Assembly: GCA_910576875.1 (NCBI GenBank)
Contig: CAJTKI010000030.1
Span: 1-18,157 of the forward strand
DNA length: 18,157 nucleotides
Reading direction: 5' to 3'
Source of the DNA: an uncultured Christensenella sp.
GTDB taxonomy: Bacteria > Bacillota > Clostridia > Christensenellales > UBA3700
The position numbers were made by a program, and so were the translations under genes. The notes beneath the pieces were generated by a model. It was not told where the DNA came from. It saw nothing but the letters and a program-made list of their open reading frames with translations, and did no database searches. Positions 1 through 7,362 of the stretch are shown here, one piece after another (positions within the stretch are counted from its first letter, which is position 1; each line of letters opens with the position of its first letter).

Positions 1-1434
1 GGGCATGCCCATACGTATGCGGATACTTGGACGAGCGACAGCGCGTATCACTGGCATGCGGCGACGTGCGAACATACGGATCAGGTACGCGACAAAGCGG
101 CGCATGCGTACGGTAGCAATGGCGTATGCACGGTGTGCGCGTATGTGCGTGCCGACGATCACGAACATACGTATTCGGACGCTTGGTCGGGCGACGCTTC
201 GTATCACTGGCACGCGGCGACGTGCGGACATAAGGATCAACTGCGCGATAAGGCTGCGCATACGCGCAATGCCGACGGCATTTGCACCGTTTGCAAGCGC
301 GGTCTGTATGCCGGCATGCAATTGGTACCGAATGCGGACAACGCGTCGTACACGGTGAGCGCGGCGGACAAAACGTGTGAGGGAGAATTGCAGATTCCCG
401 CGATGTACAACGGCTATCCGATTGTCGGATTGGCAGATCATGCGTTCGAAGGGTGCGAAAGTCTGACGAGCGTAACATTTGCGGCGGATTCGCATGTCAC
501 GAGCATCGGCGCGTATGCGTTCCGCAAATGCGGCACTTTGACCACAGTCGAACTCCCCGATCATATCACGCACATCGGCGAATATGCGTTTTCCGGTTGC
601 GATGCGTTGGAAATGAACGAATACCGCAACGCGCTGTATTTGGGCAACGCGGGCAATGCGTATTTGGCATGCGTATCCGCTAAGGACGAAGGCATTACCG
701 ATTGTACGATTTCGGAGACGACGAAGGTGATCGGCGAAAGCGCGTTTGTCGGGTGTCAGGTATTGACGCGGATCGAAGTTTCGAGCAGCGTTGCGCATAT
801 CGGCAAAAAGGCGTTTGCGGCGGGTAAATTTTTGAACGTTTTGACGGTATCGGACGCGAATGCAAAATATCGGAGCCAAACGAACTGCATCATAGAGAAG
901 GATACGAACGTCATGGTGGCGGGATGCGCGGGCAGCGTGATTCCGACCGGCGTGACGGAGATCGGCGCGTACGCGTTTTACGGATGCGGCGGTTTGACGA
1001 CGATCGAGATTCCGAGTAGCGTGACGCGCATCGGCGAGTCGGCGTTTGCGCAATGTCATGCTCTGGAACAGATCGTTATCCCGGGCAACGTCAAGCGGAT
1101 TGGCGCGAACGCGTTCGATTATTGCGTACGCTTGGAGAGTGTCGAGATCCGAGACGGCGTCGAGCATATCGACGAACAGGCGTTTTACTCTTGCATTCTG
1201 TTGACGGACGTTCGGCTTGCGGACAGCGTGACGCGGATCGGCAGACAGGCGTTTCGCTCGTGCGTGAAATTGGAGAGCATCTTTATCCCCGCAGGCGTTG
1301 CGACGATTGAGGAAGATGCGTTTTATTGTTGTTTCGAATTGACGGTTTACTGCGAAGCGCAAGAACGACCGAGCGGTTGGGATCAGCTTTGGAACGGCGG
1401 ACGTCCGACGATGTGGGGACGACAAGCCGAATAA
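1..1434 (+). CDS. BspA-like leucine-rich repeat surface protein (5' end cut off by window)
   Basis: The frame is open from base 1 to a TAA at 1432-1434, so the start lies outside the window; 477 residues are visible. Visible residues 1-105 hold two copies of a 52-residue repeat rich in His and Cys (HWHAATC, then CTVC). From about residue 137 to 450 come roughly eleven LRR_5/BspA-type repeats of 22-23 residues, each with an 'IGxxAFxxC' core (for example THIGEYAFSGC, TRIGESAFAQC). They are interrupted by island segments around residues 200-220 and 280-315. The C-terminus (VYCEAQ, then PSGWDQLWN and MWG) is the usual end of such LRR blocks. Family knowledge: these are secreted or surface proteins linked to adhesion and host or matrix contact. 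No LPXTG, SLH or other C-terminal anchor is present, so any anchor or signal peptide must be in the missing N-terminal part. An internal ATG at 133 is not the real start, because the repeat continues upstream in frame. The function is inferred from repeat type only. Confidence 0.9.
   Translation, partial: GHAHTYADTWTSDSAYHWHAATCEHTDQVRDKAAHAYGSNGVCTVCAYVRADDHEHTYSDAWSGDASYHWHAATCGHKDQLRDKAAHTRNADGICTVCKRGLYAGMQLVPNADNASYTVSAADKTCEGELQIPAMYNGYPIVGLADHAFEGCESLTSVTFAADSHVTSIGAYAFRKCGTLTTVELPDHITHIGEYAFSGCDALEMNEYRNALYLGNAGNAYLACVSAKDEGITDCTISETTKVIGESAFVGCQVLTRIEVSSSVAHIGKKAFAAGKFLNVLTVSDANAKYRSQTNCIIEKDTNVMVAGCAGSVIPTGVTEIGAYAFYGCGGLTTIEIPSSVTRIGESAFAQCHALEQIVIPGNVKRIGANAFDYCVRLESVEIRDGVEHIDEQAFYSCILLTDVRLADSVTRIGRQAFRSCVKLESIFIPAGVATIEEDAFYCCFELTVYCEAQERPSGWDQLWNGGRPTMWGRQAE
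10..321 (+). repeat. Tandem 156-bp coding repeat (two copies)
   Basis: Copy 1 starts at 10 and copy 2 at 166, both with CATACGTAT, giving a 156-bp (52-codon) period. Long matching stretches include the segment coding YHWHAATC and GCGGCGACGTGCG. Copy 2 decays after the CTVC codons near 290. Each protein repeat carries C23, H35 and C43-x2-C46 (visible numbering) plus several more His. More copies may lie upstream of the window. Confidence 0.8.
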
Positions 1435-1450
1435 ACAAACCCTAATCAAT

Positions 1451-1480
1451 ACCCGCGCCGAGACGGCGCGGGTTGTTTGT
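1451..1480 (+). terminator. Intrinsic terminator after the LRR gene
   Basis: A perfect 9-bp inverted repeat, ACCCGCGCC (1451-1459) and GGCGCGGGT (1465-1473), with loop GAGAC, is followed by TGTTTGT. It begins 17 bases after the LRR gene stop. The T tract is broken by G, so termination may be less than complete. Confidence 0.8.
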
Positions 1481-1658
1481 CGGCAGGCGATTGGAACGGG
1501 AAGGCGTTTTGCAAATCGGTCGTTGCGAAATCAAACAAAACCGCGACTTGCCAGTCGATGCTTAGGCGGTTGCGAGTCGCAGCCGACGATCGGACGGCGC
1601 GCGCGTCGCGACATGCGTCCGGAACGCGCGGATCGATGCAAAATCGCGAAAGATACGA
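1481..1658. other. Intergenic spacer upstream of fhs, no gene recognised
   Basis: The non-coding gap between the LRR gene stop (1434) and the fhs start (1733) is just under 300 bases. Apart from the terminator at its left and the promoter at its right, I see only a weak hairpin (CGGACG 1591-1596 with CGTCCG 1616-1621) and an 8-bp palindrome GTCGCGAC (1605-1612). Small open frames here show no ribosome binding site or family resemblance. No riboswitch or tRNA fold is evident. Confidence 0.5.
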
Positions 1659-1687
1659 TTGACGAAACGCAAAAAATATCGTATGAT
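1659..1687 (+). promoter_or_regulatory. Sigma-A-type promoter of fhs-glnS
   Basis: TTGACG at 1659-1664 and TATGAT at 1682-1687 are separated by exactly 17 bases, each one mismatch from consensus. Transcription would start near 1694, giving a leader of about 39 bases before the fhs ATG, too short for a typical riboswitch or T-box. Confidence 0.8.
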
Positions 1688-1732
1688 AAATACATTCAAT
1701 ACGCGTGCGCGGGAAGCCGCATGGGAGCTGAC

Positions 1733-3391
1733 ATGAAGAGTGATATCGAAATCGCAAACAGCGTAAAACTGACGCCGATCGAGCAGATCGCGCAGAAGTT
1801 GGGATTGTCCCGATCCGAGTTGGAATTGTACGGCGACTACAAGGCGAAAATCAAACGTCGTCCCGCGCCGAAGACGGACAAACTCGTGCTGGTAACCGCA
1901 ATCAATCCGACCGCGCTGGGCGAGGGAAAGACGACGACTTCGATCGGTCTGGCGGACGGCTTGTCCAAGATCGGCAAAAGCGTATGTCTTGCGTTGCGGG
2001 AACCGTCGCTGGGACCGGTATTCGGGATCAAAGGCGGCGCGACCGGAGGCGGCATGGCGCAAATCGCGCCGATGGAAGACATCAATCTGCACTTTACCGG
2101 AGATCTGCACGCAATCACGTGCGCAAACAATCTGATCGCCGCGATTTTGGACAATCATTTGCAGCAAGGCAACGAACTGCGCATCGATCCGACCAAAGTC
2201 GTCTGGAAACGGTGCATGGATATGAACGACCGCGCGTTGCGCAATCTCGTCGTCGGTCTGGGCGGAAGCGTCAACGGCGTGCCCAGAGAAGACGGATTTG
2301 TGATTACCGCGGCAAGCGAAATCATGGCGGTACTGTGTCTGGCTGCCGATATGGACGATCTCAAACGCCGCATCGGCAACATCATTGTCGCGTACGATCG
2401 GGACGACGCGCCCGTTACCGTCTCGCAACTGGGCGTTGTAGACGCGGTCGCGATCGTGCTCAAAGACGCGATGAAGCCCAATCTCGTCCAGACGCTGGAA
2501 GGCACTCCGGCGCTGGTACACGGCGGACCGTTTGCGAACATCGCGCATGGATGCAACAGCGTGATTGCGACCAAACTCGCGATGTCGCTTGCGGACATCG
2601 TCGTGACGGAAGCGGGATTCGGCGCGGATCTGGGCGCTGAGAAGTTCTTCGATATCAAATGCCGCGTCGGCGGCATTCGTCCGAAAGCGGTTGTGCTCGT
2701 CGCGACGGTGCGCGCGCTCAAATACAACGGCGGCGTGCGCAAAGATCTTGTCGCACAGCCGGATCTGCAAGCGTTGCGCGCGGGAATGCCCAATCTGATC
2801 GGACATATCGAAAATCTCAAAAACGTATTCGGCGTGCAAGTCGTCGTCGCGATCAATCGCTTTGCGACCGATACGCGCGAAGAGTTGGACGAAATCGCCG
2901 CGACGTGCGATCGGCTCGGCGCGGAGTGCTGTCTGTGCGACTGTTGGGCAAACGGCGGCGACGGATCGATCGAACTGGCGCAAAAAGTCATTCAGGCGAT
3001 GGACAGACCGAGCGCGTTCCGCTATGCATATGCGGACGATGCGAGTCTGCAAGACAAGATCCGCAGCGTCGCGATCCGCGTATACGGCGCGGACGACGTG
3101 CGGTATTCCGCCAAGGCGCTCGCTTCGATCCGACTGATCGAGCAAGCGGGGATGGGCGACGTGCCCGTGTGCATTGCCAAAACGCAATATTCGTTTTCGG
3201 ACGACGCGACCAAGTTGGGACGTCCGAGCGGATTTACGTTGCAGGTCACGGACGTGCAGATCCGCGGCGGCGCGGGCTTTGCGGTCGCGGTGTGCGGCAA
3301 TATGATGCTGATGCCCGGACTGAGCAAGCGTCCGAGCGCGGTCGGCATGACGATCGACAGCGAAACCAACGAAATCAAAGGGTTGTTCTGA
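1733..3391 (+). CDS. fhs: Formate--tetrahydrofolate ligase
   Basis: This 552-residue enzyme joins formate to tetrahydrofolate using ATP to give 10-formyl-THF in the cytoplasm, feeding purine and formyl-methionine synthesis or, in acetogens, the methyl branch of the Wood-Ljungdahl pathway. The family P-loop PTALGEGKTT is at residues 59-68, and GFGADLGAEKFFDIKCR lies mid-protein; the length matches the family (about 555). The start at 1733 is chosen because a GGGAG site (1723-1727) sits five bases upstream and the protein begins MKSDIEIA, as homologues do. The frame is open further upstream to 1523 and has an alternative ATG at 1721, but that would place the promoter inside the gene or skip the binding site. 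It is first in an operon with glnS (16-base gap). Confidence 0.96.
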   Translation: MKSDIEIANSVKLTPIEQIAQKLGLSRSELELYGDYKAKIKRRPAPKTDKLVLVTAINPTALGEGKTTTSIGLADGLSKIGKSVCLALREPSLGPVFGIKGGATGGGMAQIAPMEDINLHFTGDLHAITCANNLIAAILDNHLQQGNELRIDPTKVVWKRCMDMNDRALRNLVVGLGGSVNGVPREDGFVITAASEIMAVLCLAADMDDLKRRIGNIIVAYDRDDAPVTVSQLGVVDAVAIVLKDAMKPNLVQTLEGTPALVHGGPFANIAHGCNSVIATKLAMSLADIVVTEAGFGADLGAEKFFDIKCRVGGIRPKAVVLVATVRALKYNGGVRKDLVAQPDLQALRAGMPNLIGHIENLKNVFGVQVVVAINRFATDTREELDEIAATCDRLGAECCLCDCWANGGDGSIELAQKVIQAMDRPSAFRYAYADDASLQDKIRSVAIRVYGADDVRYSAKALASIRLIEQAGMGDVPVCIAKTQYSFSDDATKLGRPSGFTLQVTDVQIRGGAGFAVAVCGNMMLMPGLSKRPSAVGMTIDSETNEIKGLF

Positions 3392-3407
3392 CAAGGGAGT
3401 CTGCGAC

Positions 3408-5042
3408 ATGGAAGAGAATCGAACGCTCAATTTTATCGAAGAAATCATCGAGTCCGATTTGGCGGACGGCAAGTGCGATGCGATCGTGACGCGCTTTCCG
3501 CCCGAACCGAACGGCTATCTGCATATCGGACACGCCAAGGCGATTTGCATCAATTTCGGATTGCGCCGACAGTATAACGGCAAATGCAATCTGCGCTACG
3601 ACGATACCAATCCGAGCAAAGAAGACGTCGAGTACGTCAACTCGATCAAGCAGGATATCGCTTGGCTGGGATTCGAGTGGGACAACGAGCTGTATGCGTC
3701 CGACTATTTCGAGCGCATGTACGAGTGCGCGGAAGATTTGATCCGCAAGGGGCTTGCGTACGTGTGCGATTACGATGCGGAGCAGATCCGCGCGACACGC
3801 GGCACGTTGACTTCGCCCGGTACGGAGAGCCCGTGGCGCAACCGCAGCGTAGAAGAGAATCTGCAACTGTTCCGCGACATGCGCGCGGGGAAATATGCGG
3901 ACGGAGAAAAGGTGTTGCGCGCCAAGATCGACATGTCCAGCGCGAACATCAATATGCGCGATCCGGTCATCTATCGGATTTTGCGCGCGACGCATCACCG
4001 CACGGGCGATGCGTGGTGCATCTATCCGATGTACGATTTTGCGCATCCGCTCGAAGACGCGTTCGAGGGCGTGACGCACAGCATTTGCACGCTTGAATTC
4101 GAAGATCACCGTCCGCTGTACGACTGGGTGAAGATCCATTGCGGATTCGGCAGTCTGCCGCGGCAGATCGAGTTTGCGCGGCTGGGCATGACGCGGACGA
4201 TCATGTCTAAGCGGTATCTGAAAAAACTCGTCGACGAAGGCAAGGTCAGCGGTTGGTCCGACCCGCGGATGCCGACGCTGAGCGGCATGCGCGAGCGCGG
4301 GTATCCCGCCGAGGCGATCCGCAACTTTTGTCAGGCGATCGGCGTGTCCAAAGCCAACAGCGAAGTGGACGTCGCGATGCTCGAACATTTTGTGCGCGAC
4401 GTGCTCAATCGCGACGCGGATCGCGTCATGGTCGTCAAGGATCCGATCAAATTGATCGTCGAGAACGTCGACGCGCCCGAGACCTACGACGTCGAGAACA
4501 ATCCCAACGCCGAAGTCAAGACGACGCGCAAGGTGACGTTCGGGCGGGAGTTGTATATCGATCGCGAAGATTTCGCCGTCGTGCCGCCGCCCAAATACAA
4601 GCGGCTCGTGCCGGGCGGTACCGTGCGGCTCAAAGGGTCGTATATCGTCGAGTACGTATCGCATGAGACGGATGCGCAAGGCAATGTGACGCAGATCGTA
4701 TGCCGCTATATCCCGGACAGCATCAGCGGCGGCGCGAACGCCGGCATGAAAGTCAAGGGCGTCATCCAATGGGTCAACGCTGCGGATTGCGTGGATCTGA
4801 CGCTGCACGAATACGATTATCTGTTGTTGGACGGAGACGGGGATTTCAACGACCGTTTGACGCCGGACAGTCATCGGGTCTTCGATCGGGCGAAGGGCGA
4901 AGCCGCTTTGCGCGCGTGCAAGCCGTACGATCGGTTGCAGTTTATGCGCATGGGGTATTACAGCGCGGTCGGGAATTACGGAACGGACGGCAAATACGAG
5001 TTCAATCTCGTGACCGGACTCAAAGACAGTTTCGGCAAATAA
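3408..5042 (+). CDS. glnS: Glutaminyl-tRNA synthetase
   Basis: A class I aminoacyl-tRNA synthetase of 544 residues that charges tRNA-Gln with glutamine using ATP. The HIGH motif is at residues 39-42 within PPEPNGYLHIGHAK, whose PPEPNG lead-in is typical of GlnRS rather than bacterial GluRS. LRYDDTNP (62-69), YPMYDFAHPLED (206-217) and the KMSKS-equivalent MSKR (266-269) follow. Beyond about residue 330 is the beta-barrel anticodon-binding region; total length is close to E. coli GlnS (554). An AAGGGAG site (3393-3399) lies eight bases before the ATG. It is cotranscribed with fhs and followed by a strong terminator. Many Bacillota make Gln-tRNA through GatCAB instead, so its presence marks a lineage using direct glutaminylation, possibly acquired by transfer (inference). 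Codon use does not look different from the neighbours. Confidence 0.95.
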   Translation: MEENRTLNFIEEIIESDLADGKCDAIVTRFPPEPNGYLHIGHAKAICINFGLRRQYNGKCNLRYDDTNPSKEDVEYVNSIKQDIAWLGFEWDNELYASDYFERMYECAEDLIRKGLAYVCDYDAEQIRATRGTLTSPGTESPWRNRSVEENLQLFRDMRAGKYADGEKVLRAKIDMSSANINMRDPVIYRILRATHHRTGDAWCIYPMYDFAHPLEDAFEGVTHSICTLEFEDHRPLYDWVKIHCGFGSLPRQIEFARLGMTRTIMSKRYLKKLVDEGKVSGWSDPRMPTLSGMRERGYPAEAIRNFCQAIGVSKANSEVDVAMLEHFVRDVLNRDADRVMVVKDPIKLIVENVDAPETYDVENNPNAEVKTTRKVTFGRELYIDREDFAVVPPPKYKRLVPGGTVRLKGSYIVEYVSHETDAQGNVTQIVCRYIPDSISGGANAGMKVKGVIQWVNAADCVDLTLHEYDYLLLDGDGDFNDRLTPDSHRVFDRAKGEAALRACKPYDRLQFMRMGYYSAVGNYGTDGKYEFNLVTGLKDSFGK

Positions 5043-5056
5043 AAAGCGTACAATCG

Positions 5057-5086
5057 AAAACACCGCTCGTCGAGCGGTGTTTTTTT
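5057..5086 (+). terminator. Intrinsic terminator, probably bidirectional (glnS / fumarase beta)
   Basis: A perfect 12-bp stem AAAACACCGCTC (5057-5068) and GAGCGGTGTTTT (5072-5083), with a 3-base loop, is followed by further T to 5086. On the minus strand the same stem is followed by four T, and it sits 17 bases past the fumarase beta stop. One hairpin can therefore end both convergent transcripts. Confidence 0.92.
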
Positions 5087-5102
5087 GTATGATTTCGACC
5101 GT

Positions 5103-5627
5103 TCAATCGGCGTAGATATTGCCGCCGACGCAGTCAATCGCGACGACTGCGGGAAAGTCGCGCACGCAGATTCTGCGAACCGCTTCCGTGCCCAAATCGT
5201 CAAAACAAAGCACTTGCGCGGACGTAATGCAGCGTTGATATACGGCGCCCGCGCCGCCGATCGCGGCAAAGTACACGCCGCGGTTGCGCGCGATCGCGTC
5301 GATCGTAGCTTGGTCGCGCTTGCCCTTGCCGATCTGCGCGGCAAGTCCCATGTCGAACAGCGTCGGCGAGTATTTGTCCATGCGGCACGACGTCGTCGGT
5401 CCGGCGCTGCCGATGACTTCGCCTTCCCGCGCGGGGCAGGGACCCATGAAGTATACCGTTTCTGCGGCGATGTCGAACGCGGGCGCGCCTTGGCAAATGC
5501 TTTCGTACAGGCGCTTGTGTCCCGCGTCGCGGAATACGAGCATTTCGCCGTCGAGCAGAACGGATTGTCCCGCGCGCAAAGTCTGCGCGACTTCCGGACG
5601 GATCGGTAACGTGATACGGGTCGGCAT
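5103..5627 (-). CDS. fumB: Class I fumarate hydratase, beta (C-terminal) subunit
   Basis: This 174-residue subunit pairs with the alpha chain to form an oxygen-sensitive [4Fe-4S] fumarase that interconverts fumarate and malate. It matches the Fumerase_C domain: GEMLVFRDAGHKRL, YFMGPCPA, then EVIGSAGPTTSCRMDKYSP (active-site SAGPTTSxRMD), GKGKR and CFDDLGTEAV. An AAGGAG site (5635-5640) lies seven bases upstream of the ATG at 5627. An in-frame ATG two codons earlier (5633) overlaps the alpha stop as ATGA but leaves only one base after the Shine-Dalgarno, so 5627 is preferred. The overlap implies translational coupling to the alpha subunit. In anaerobes the pair works in a partial or reductive TCA branch; related enzymes act on tartrate, but adjacent fhs and glnS give no support for that. 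The symbol follows common clostridial use. Confidence 0.9.
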   Translation of the reverse strand: MPTRITLPIRPEVAQTLRAGQSVLLDGEMLVFRDAGHKRLYESICQGAPAFDIAAETVYFMGPCPAREGEVIGSAGPTTSCRMDKYSPTLFDMGLAAQIGKGKRDQATIDAIARNRGVYFAAIGGAGAVYQRCITSAQVLCFDDLGTEAVRRICVRDFPAVVAIDCVGGNIYAD

Positions 5628-5629
5628 AT

Positions 5630-6472
5630 TCATTCTCCTTGTAAGACGATCGTTGCGCTGCGCGAGCAGTGACACAGAATGTTGACTGCCACAGGCAAAG
5701 ACGAGATGTGCGTCGCAAATCGTTCGATATGCACCGCAAGCGCGGTCGTATCGCCGCCGAAACCTTGCGCGCCGATCCCGAGCGCGTTGATCCGCGCGAG
5801 CAATTCCCGCTCCAATTCGTCGAGTTGCGCGTCCGGGTTGGGCGTGCCGACCGAACGCATCAGCGCATGTTTGGACAGCAGGCAGGCTTTTTCGAGCGTA
5901 CCGCCCAGTCCGACGCCGACGATGACGGGGGGACACGGGTTGGACGCGGCGCGCGCGACGGTGTCGACGATAAAATCTTTGGCGCACTCCAATCCCTGCG
6001 CGGGATTGAGCAGCGTGACGGCGGACATGTTTTCGCTGCCGAAGCCTTTGAGCATGATTTCCAGTTTAACCGAATCGCCCGCGACGATCGACGTATGAAT
6101 GACGGCGGGCGTATTGTCTCCGGTATTGACGCGCGTGATCGGATCGAGTACGGATTTGCGCAGCGGGCGGTAAGCGCGCGCGACCGCGGCATGGATCGCG
6201 TCGTCCAGCAACGCGCCTTGCAAGCGTACTTGCTGTCCGAGCTCGACGAAGACGATGACCATGCCGGTGTCCTGACAGACGGGACGCGATTCGCGTTCCG
6301 CAAGGCGGGCGTTGTCGAGCATCACGTCGAGCGCAAACGCCGCGCTGGCTCGACTCTCTTTCGCGCGCGCCTGTTCCAGCGCGCGTAAACAACCGCTTTC
6401 GATGCGGCAGGCGATCGATCCGATTGCCGATTCCACGGCGTCGGCGATCGATTGGGTATCCAATACGGACAT
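5630..6472 (-). CDS. fumA: Class I fumarate hydratase, alpha (N-terminal) subunit
   Basis: The 280-residue Fumerase domain carries the iron-sulfur cluster. The three expected cluster cysteines are C66 (VCQDTGM), C180 (SNPCPPVIVGVGLGG) and C267 (VAVNILCH). TRVNTGDNTPAVIH (113-126) and LGIGAQGFGGDTTALAVH (231-248) are further family landmarks, and the length is the usual 280. The start at 6472 (MSVLDTQ) has GAGGAG at 6477-6482 with a four-base gap. The open frame runs further upstream to 6604, but that would cross the promoter. The stop TGA (5630-5632) overlaps the first possible ATG of the beta gene. It is transcribed from a promoter that overlaps the divergent walJ promoter. Most similar two-subunit enzymes are fumarases; L-tartrate dehydratase is the main alternative. 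Confidence 0.92.
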   Translation of the reverse strand: MSVLDTQSIADAVESAIGSIACRIESGCLRALEQARAKESRASAAFALDVMLDNARLAERESRPVCQDTGMVIVFVELGQQVRLQGALLDDAIHAAVARAYRPLRKSVLDPITRVNTGDNTPAVIHTSIVAGDSVKLEIMLKGFGSENMSAVTLLNPAQGLECAKDFIVDTVARAASNPCPPVIVGVGLGGTLEKACLLSKHALMRSVGTPNPDAQLDELERELLARINALGIGAQGFGGDTTALAVHIERFATHISSLPVAVNILCHCSRSATIVLQGE

Positions 6473-6512
6473 AATTCTCCTCGTGCGCTTGCGCGCAATA
6501 GATGTTAGGGAC

Positions 6513-6542
6513 ATTTTAACATAAGAAGGTTGTGCGCGACAA
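6513..6542 (-). promoter_or_regulatory. Promoter of the fumarase operon
   Basis: On the minus strand TTGTCG (6542-6537) and TAAAAT (6518-6513) are 18 bases apart, about 40 bases upstream of the alpha ATG. It interleaves with the plus-strand promoter of walJ. Confidence 0.55.
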
Positions 6543-6559
6543 TCGTTTTGTGCTACAAT
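6530..6559 (+). promoter_or_regulatory. Promoter of the walJ-mfd cluster
   Basis: TTGTGC (6530-6535) and TACAAT (6554-6559) are 18 bases apart, with an extended -10 TG at 6551-6552. The start site would be near 6566, leaving a leader of under 20 bases before the walJ ATG. Confidence 0.6.
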
Positions 6560-6582
6560 AACATGCGGAACGGTAACGGAAA

Positions 6583-7362
6583 ATGCAGGTATGTAATCTC
6601 GCAAGCGGCAGCCGCGGCAATTGCACTGTCGTGCAGAGCGGAACGAGCGCCGTCATCATCGACAACGGTTTGAGCGTGCAGGACGTCGTGTTGCGCGCGC
6701 AAATGATTTCGTTGGATTTGACGCAGGTGCGCGGCATTGTCGTCACGCACGAACATACCGATCACATCAAGGGCGTGGCGGCGTTGTCGGAGCATCTCGG
6801 CGTGCCGGTATACATGCATCCGGACAGCTATGCGCAGTGTCCGATCAAATTGCGTCCCGCTCGCGTCGCGGCATGCGACGTGTGCGCGCCGTTCGAGATC
6901 GGCGATTTGTCGATCGAATCCTTTCGGTTGCCGCACGACGCGGCGTACCATATGGGATTTTCGATTGCGGACGGCAAGCGCAAAGCGGTGATCGCGACCG
7001 ATCTGGGGCATGTGTCCGACGCTACGCGCGAAAAATTGCGCGGCGCGGATTTGGTCATGTTGGAATCCAATCACGATGTGGAAATGTTGCGGCGCGGACG
7101 CTATCCGTATCCGCTCAAACGTCGCATTTTGGGCGGCAACGGACATTTGTCCAACGCGGATTGCGCGCGGGAAACGAGCGGGATCGTACAGGCCGGTGCG
7201 CGGGCGATTTTGCTGGCGCATCTGAGCCAGGACAACAATACGCCGGAGATCGCGTTCGAACAGACCAAGCGCGCGCTTGCGCAAATTCATGCGGTCGAAG
7301 GCAGAGACGTTACGGTCGAAGTCGCGATGCAGTCGCGTCCGACAAGGAGAATCGAATTATGA
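6583..7362 (+). CDS. walJ: MBL-fold metallo-hydrolase, WalJ/YycJ-like
   Basis: A 259-residue metallo-beta-lactamase-fold protein. It opens with LASGSRGNCTVV, the family start, followed by IIDNGLS and the metal-binding HEHTDH at 56-61. Further likely ligands are H118 (LPHD), D140 (ATDLGH), H164 (ESNHD) and H188 (GNGHLSN). Homologues in Bacillus (WalJ/YycJ) sit in the walRK cell-wall regulon and are thought to be nucleases or to link cell-wall control with replication; the exact substrate is not settled. There is only a poor ribosome binding site before the ATG at 6583 (AACGGAAA), consistent with a short leader. Its TGA overlaps the next gene's ATG. No walR or walK is in the window, so the name rests on the protein and on nearby rlmH. 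Confidence 0.85.
   Translation: MQVCNLASGSRGNCTVVQSGTSAVIIDNGLSVQDVVLRAQMISLDLTQVRGIVVTHEHTDHIKGVAALSEHLGVPVYMHPDSYAQCPIKLRPARVAACDVCAPFEIGDLSIESFRLPHDAAYHMGFSIADGKRKAVIATDLGHVSDATREKLRGADLVMLESNHDVEMLRRGRYPYPLKRRILGGNGHLSNADCARETSGIVQAGARAILLAHLSQDNNTPEIAFEQTKRALAQIHAVEGRDVTVEVAMQSRPTRRIEL

Noticed and set aside
10..321. CRISPR-like or transposon-like direct repeats
   Set aside because: The period is 156 bp, in frame, and translates to a conserved protein repeat within a long gene; there are no spacers or short palindromic units.
1477..1662. Possible 61-residue small protein between the terminator and fhs
   Set aside because: It starts with TTG inside the terminator T tract, has no Shine-Dalgarno, and has shadow-like composition.
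1523..1732. N-terminal extension of fhs by about 70 residues
   Set aside because: It would lie across the near-consensus promoter at 1659-1687, and the extension is Arg-rich and unlike homologues; 1733 has the ribosome binding site.
1694..1732. Riboswitch (for example THF) ahead of fhs
   Set aside because: The predicted leader is only about 39 bases, too short for known folate or other riboswitches.
1562..3472. A 636-codon open frame antisense to fhs
   Set aside because: It mirrors a clearly real enzyme gene, its translation is low-complexity and Arg/Asp/His-rich with no family features, and it has no ribosome binding site. It results from the scarcity of TTA, CTA and TCA codons on the coding strand.
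3375..5063. A 562-codon open frame antisense to glnS
   Set aside because: Same cause as the fhs antisense frame; it even crosses the terminator hairpin at 5057. No domain is recognisable.
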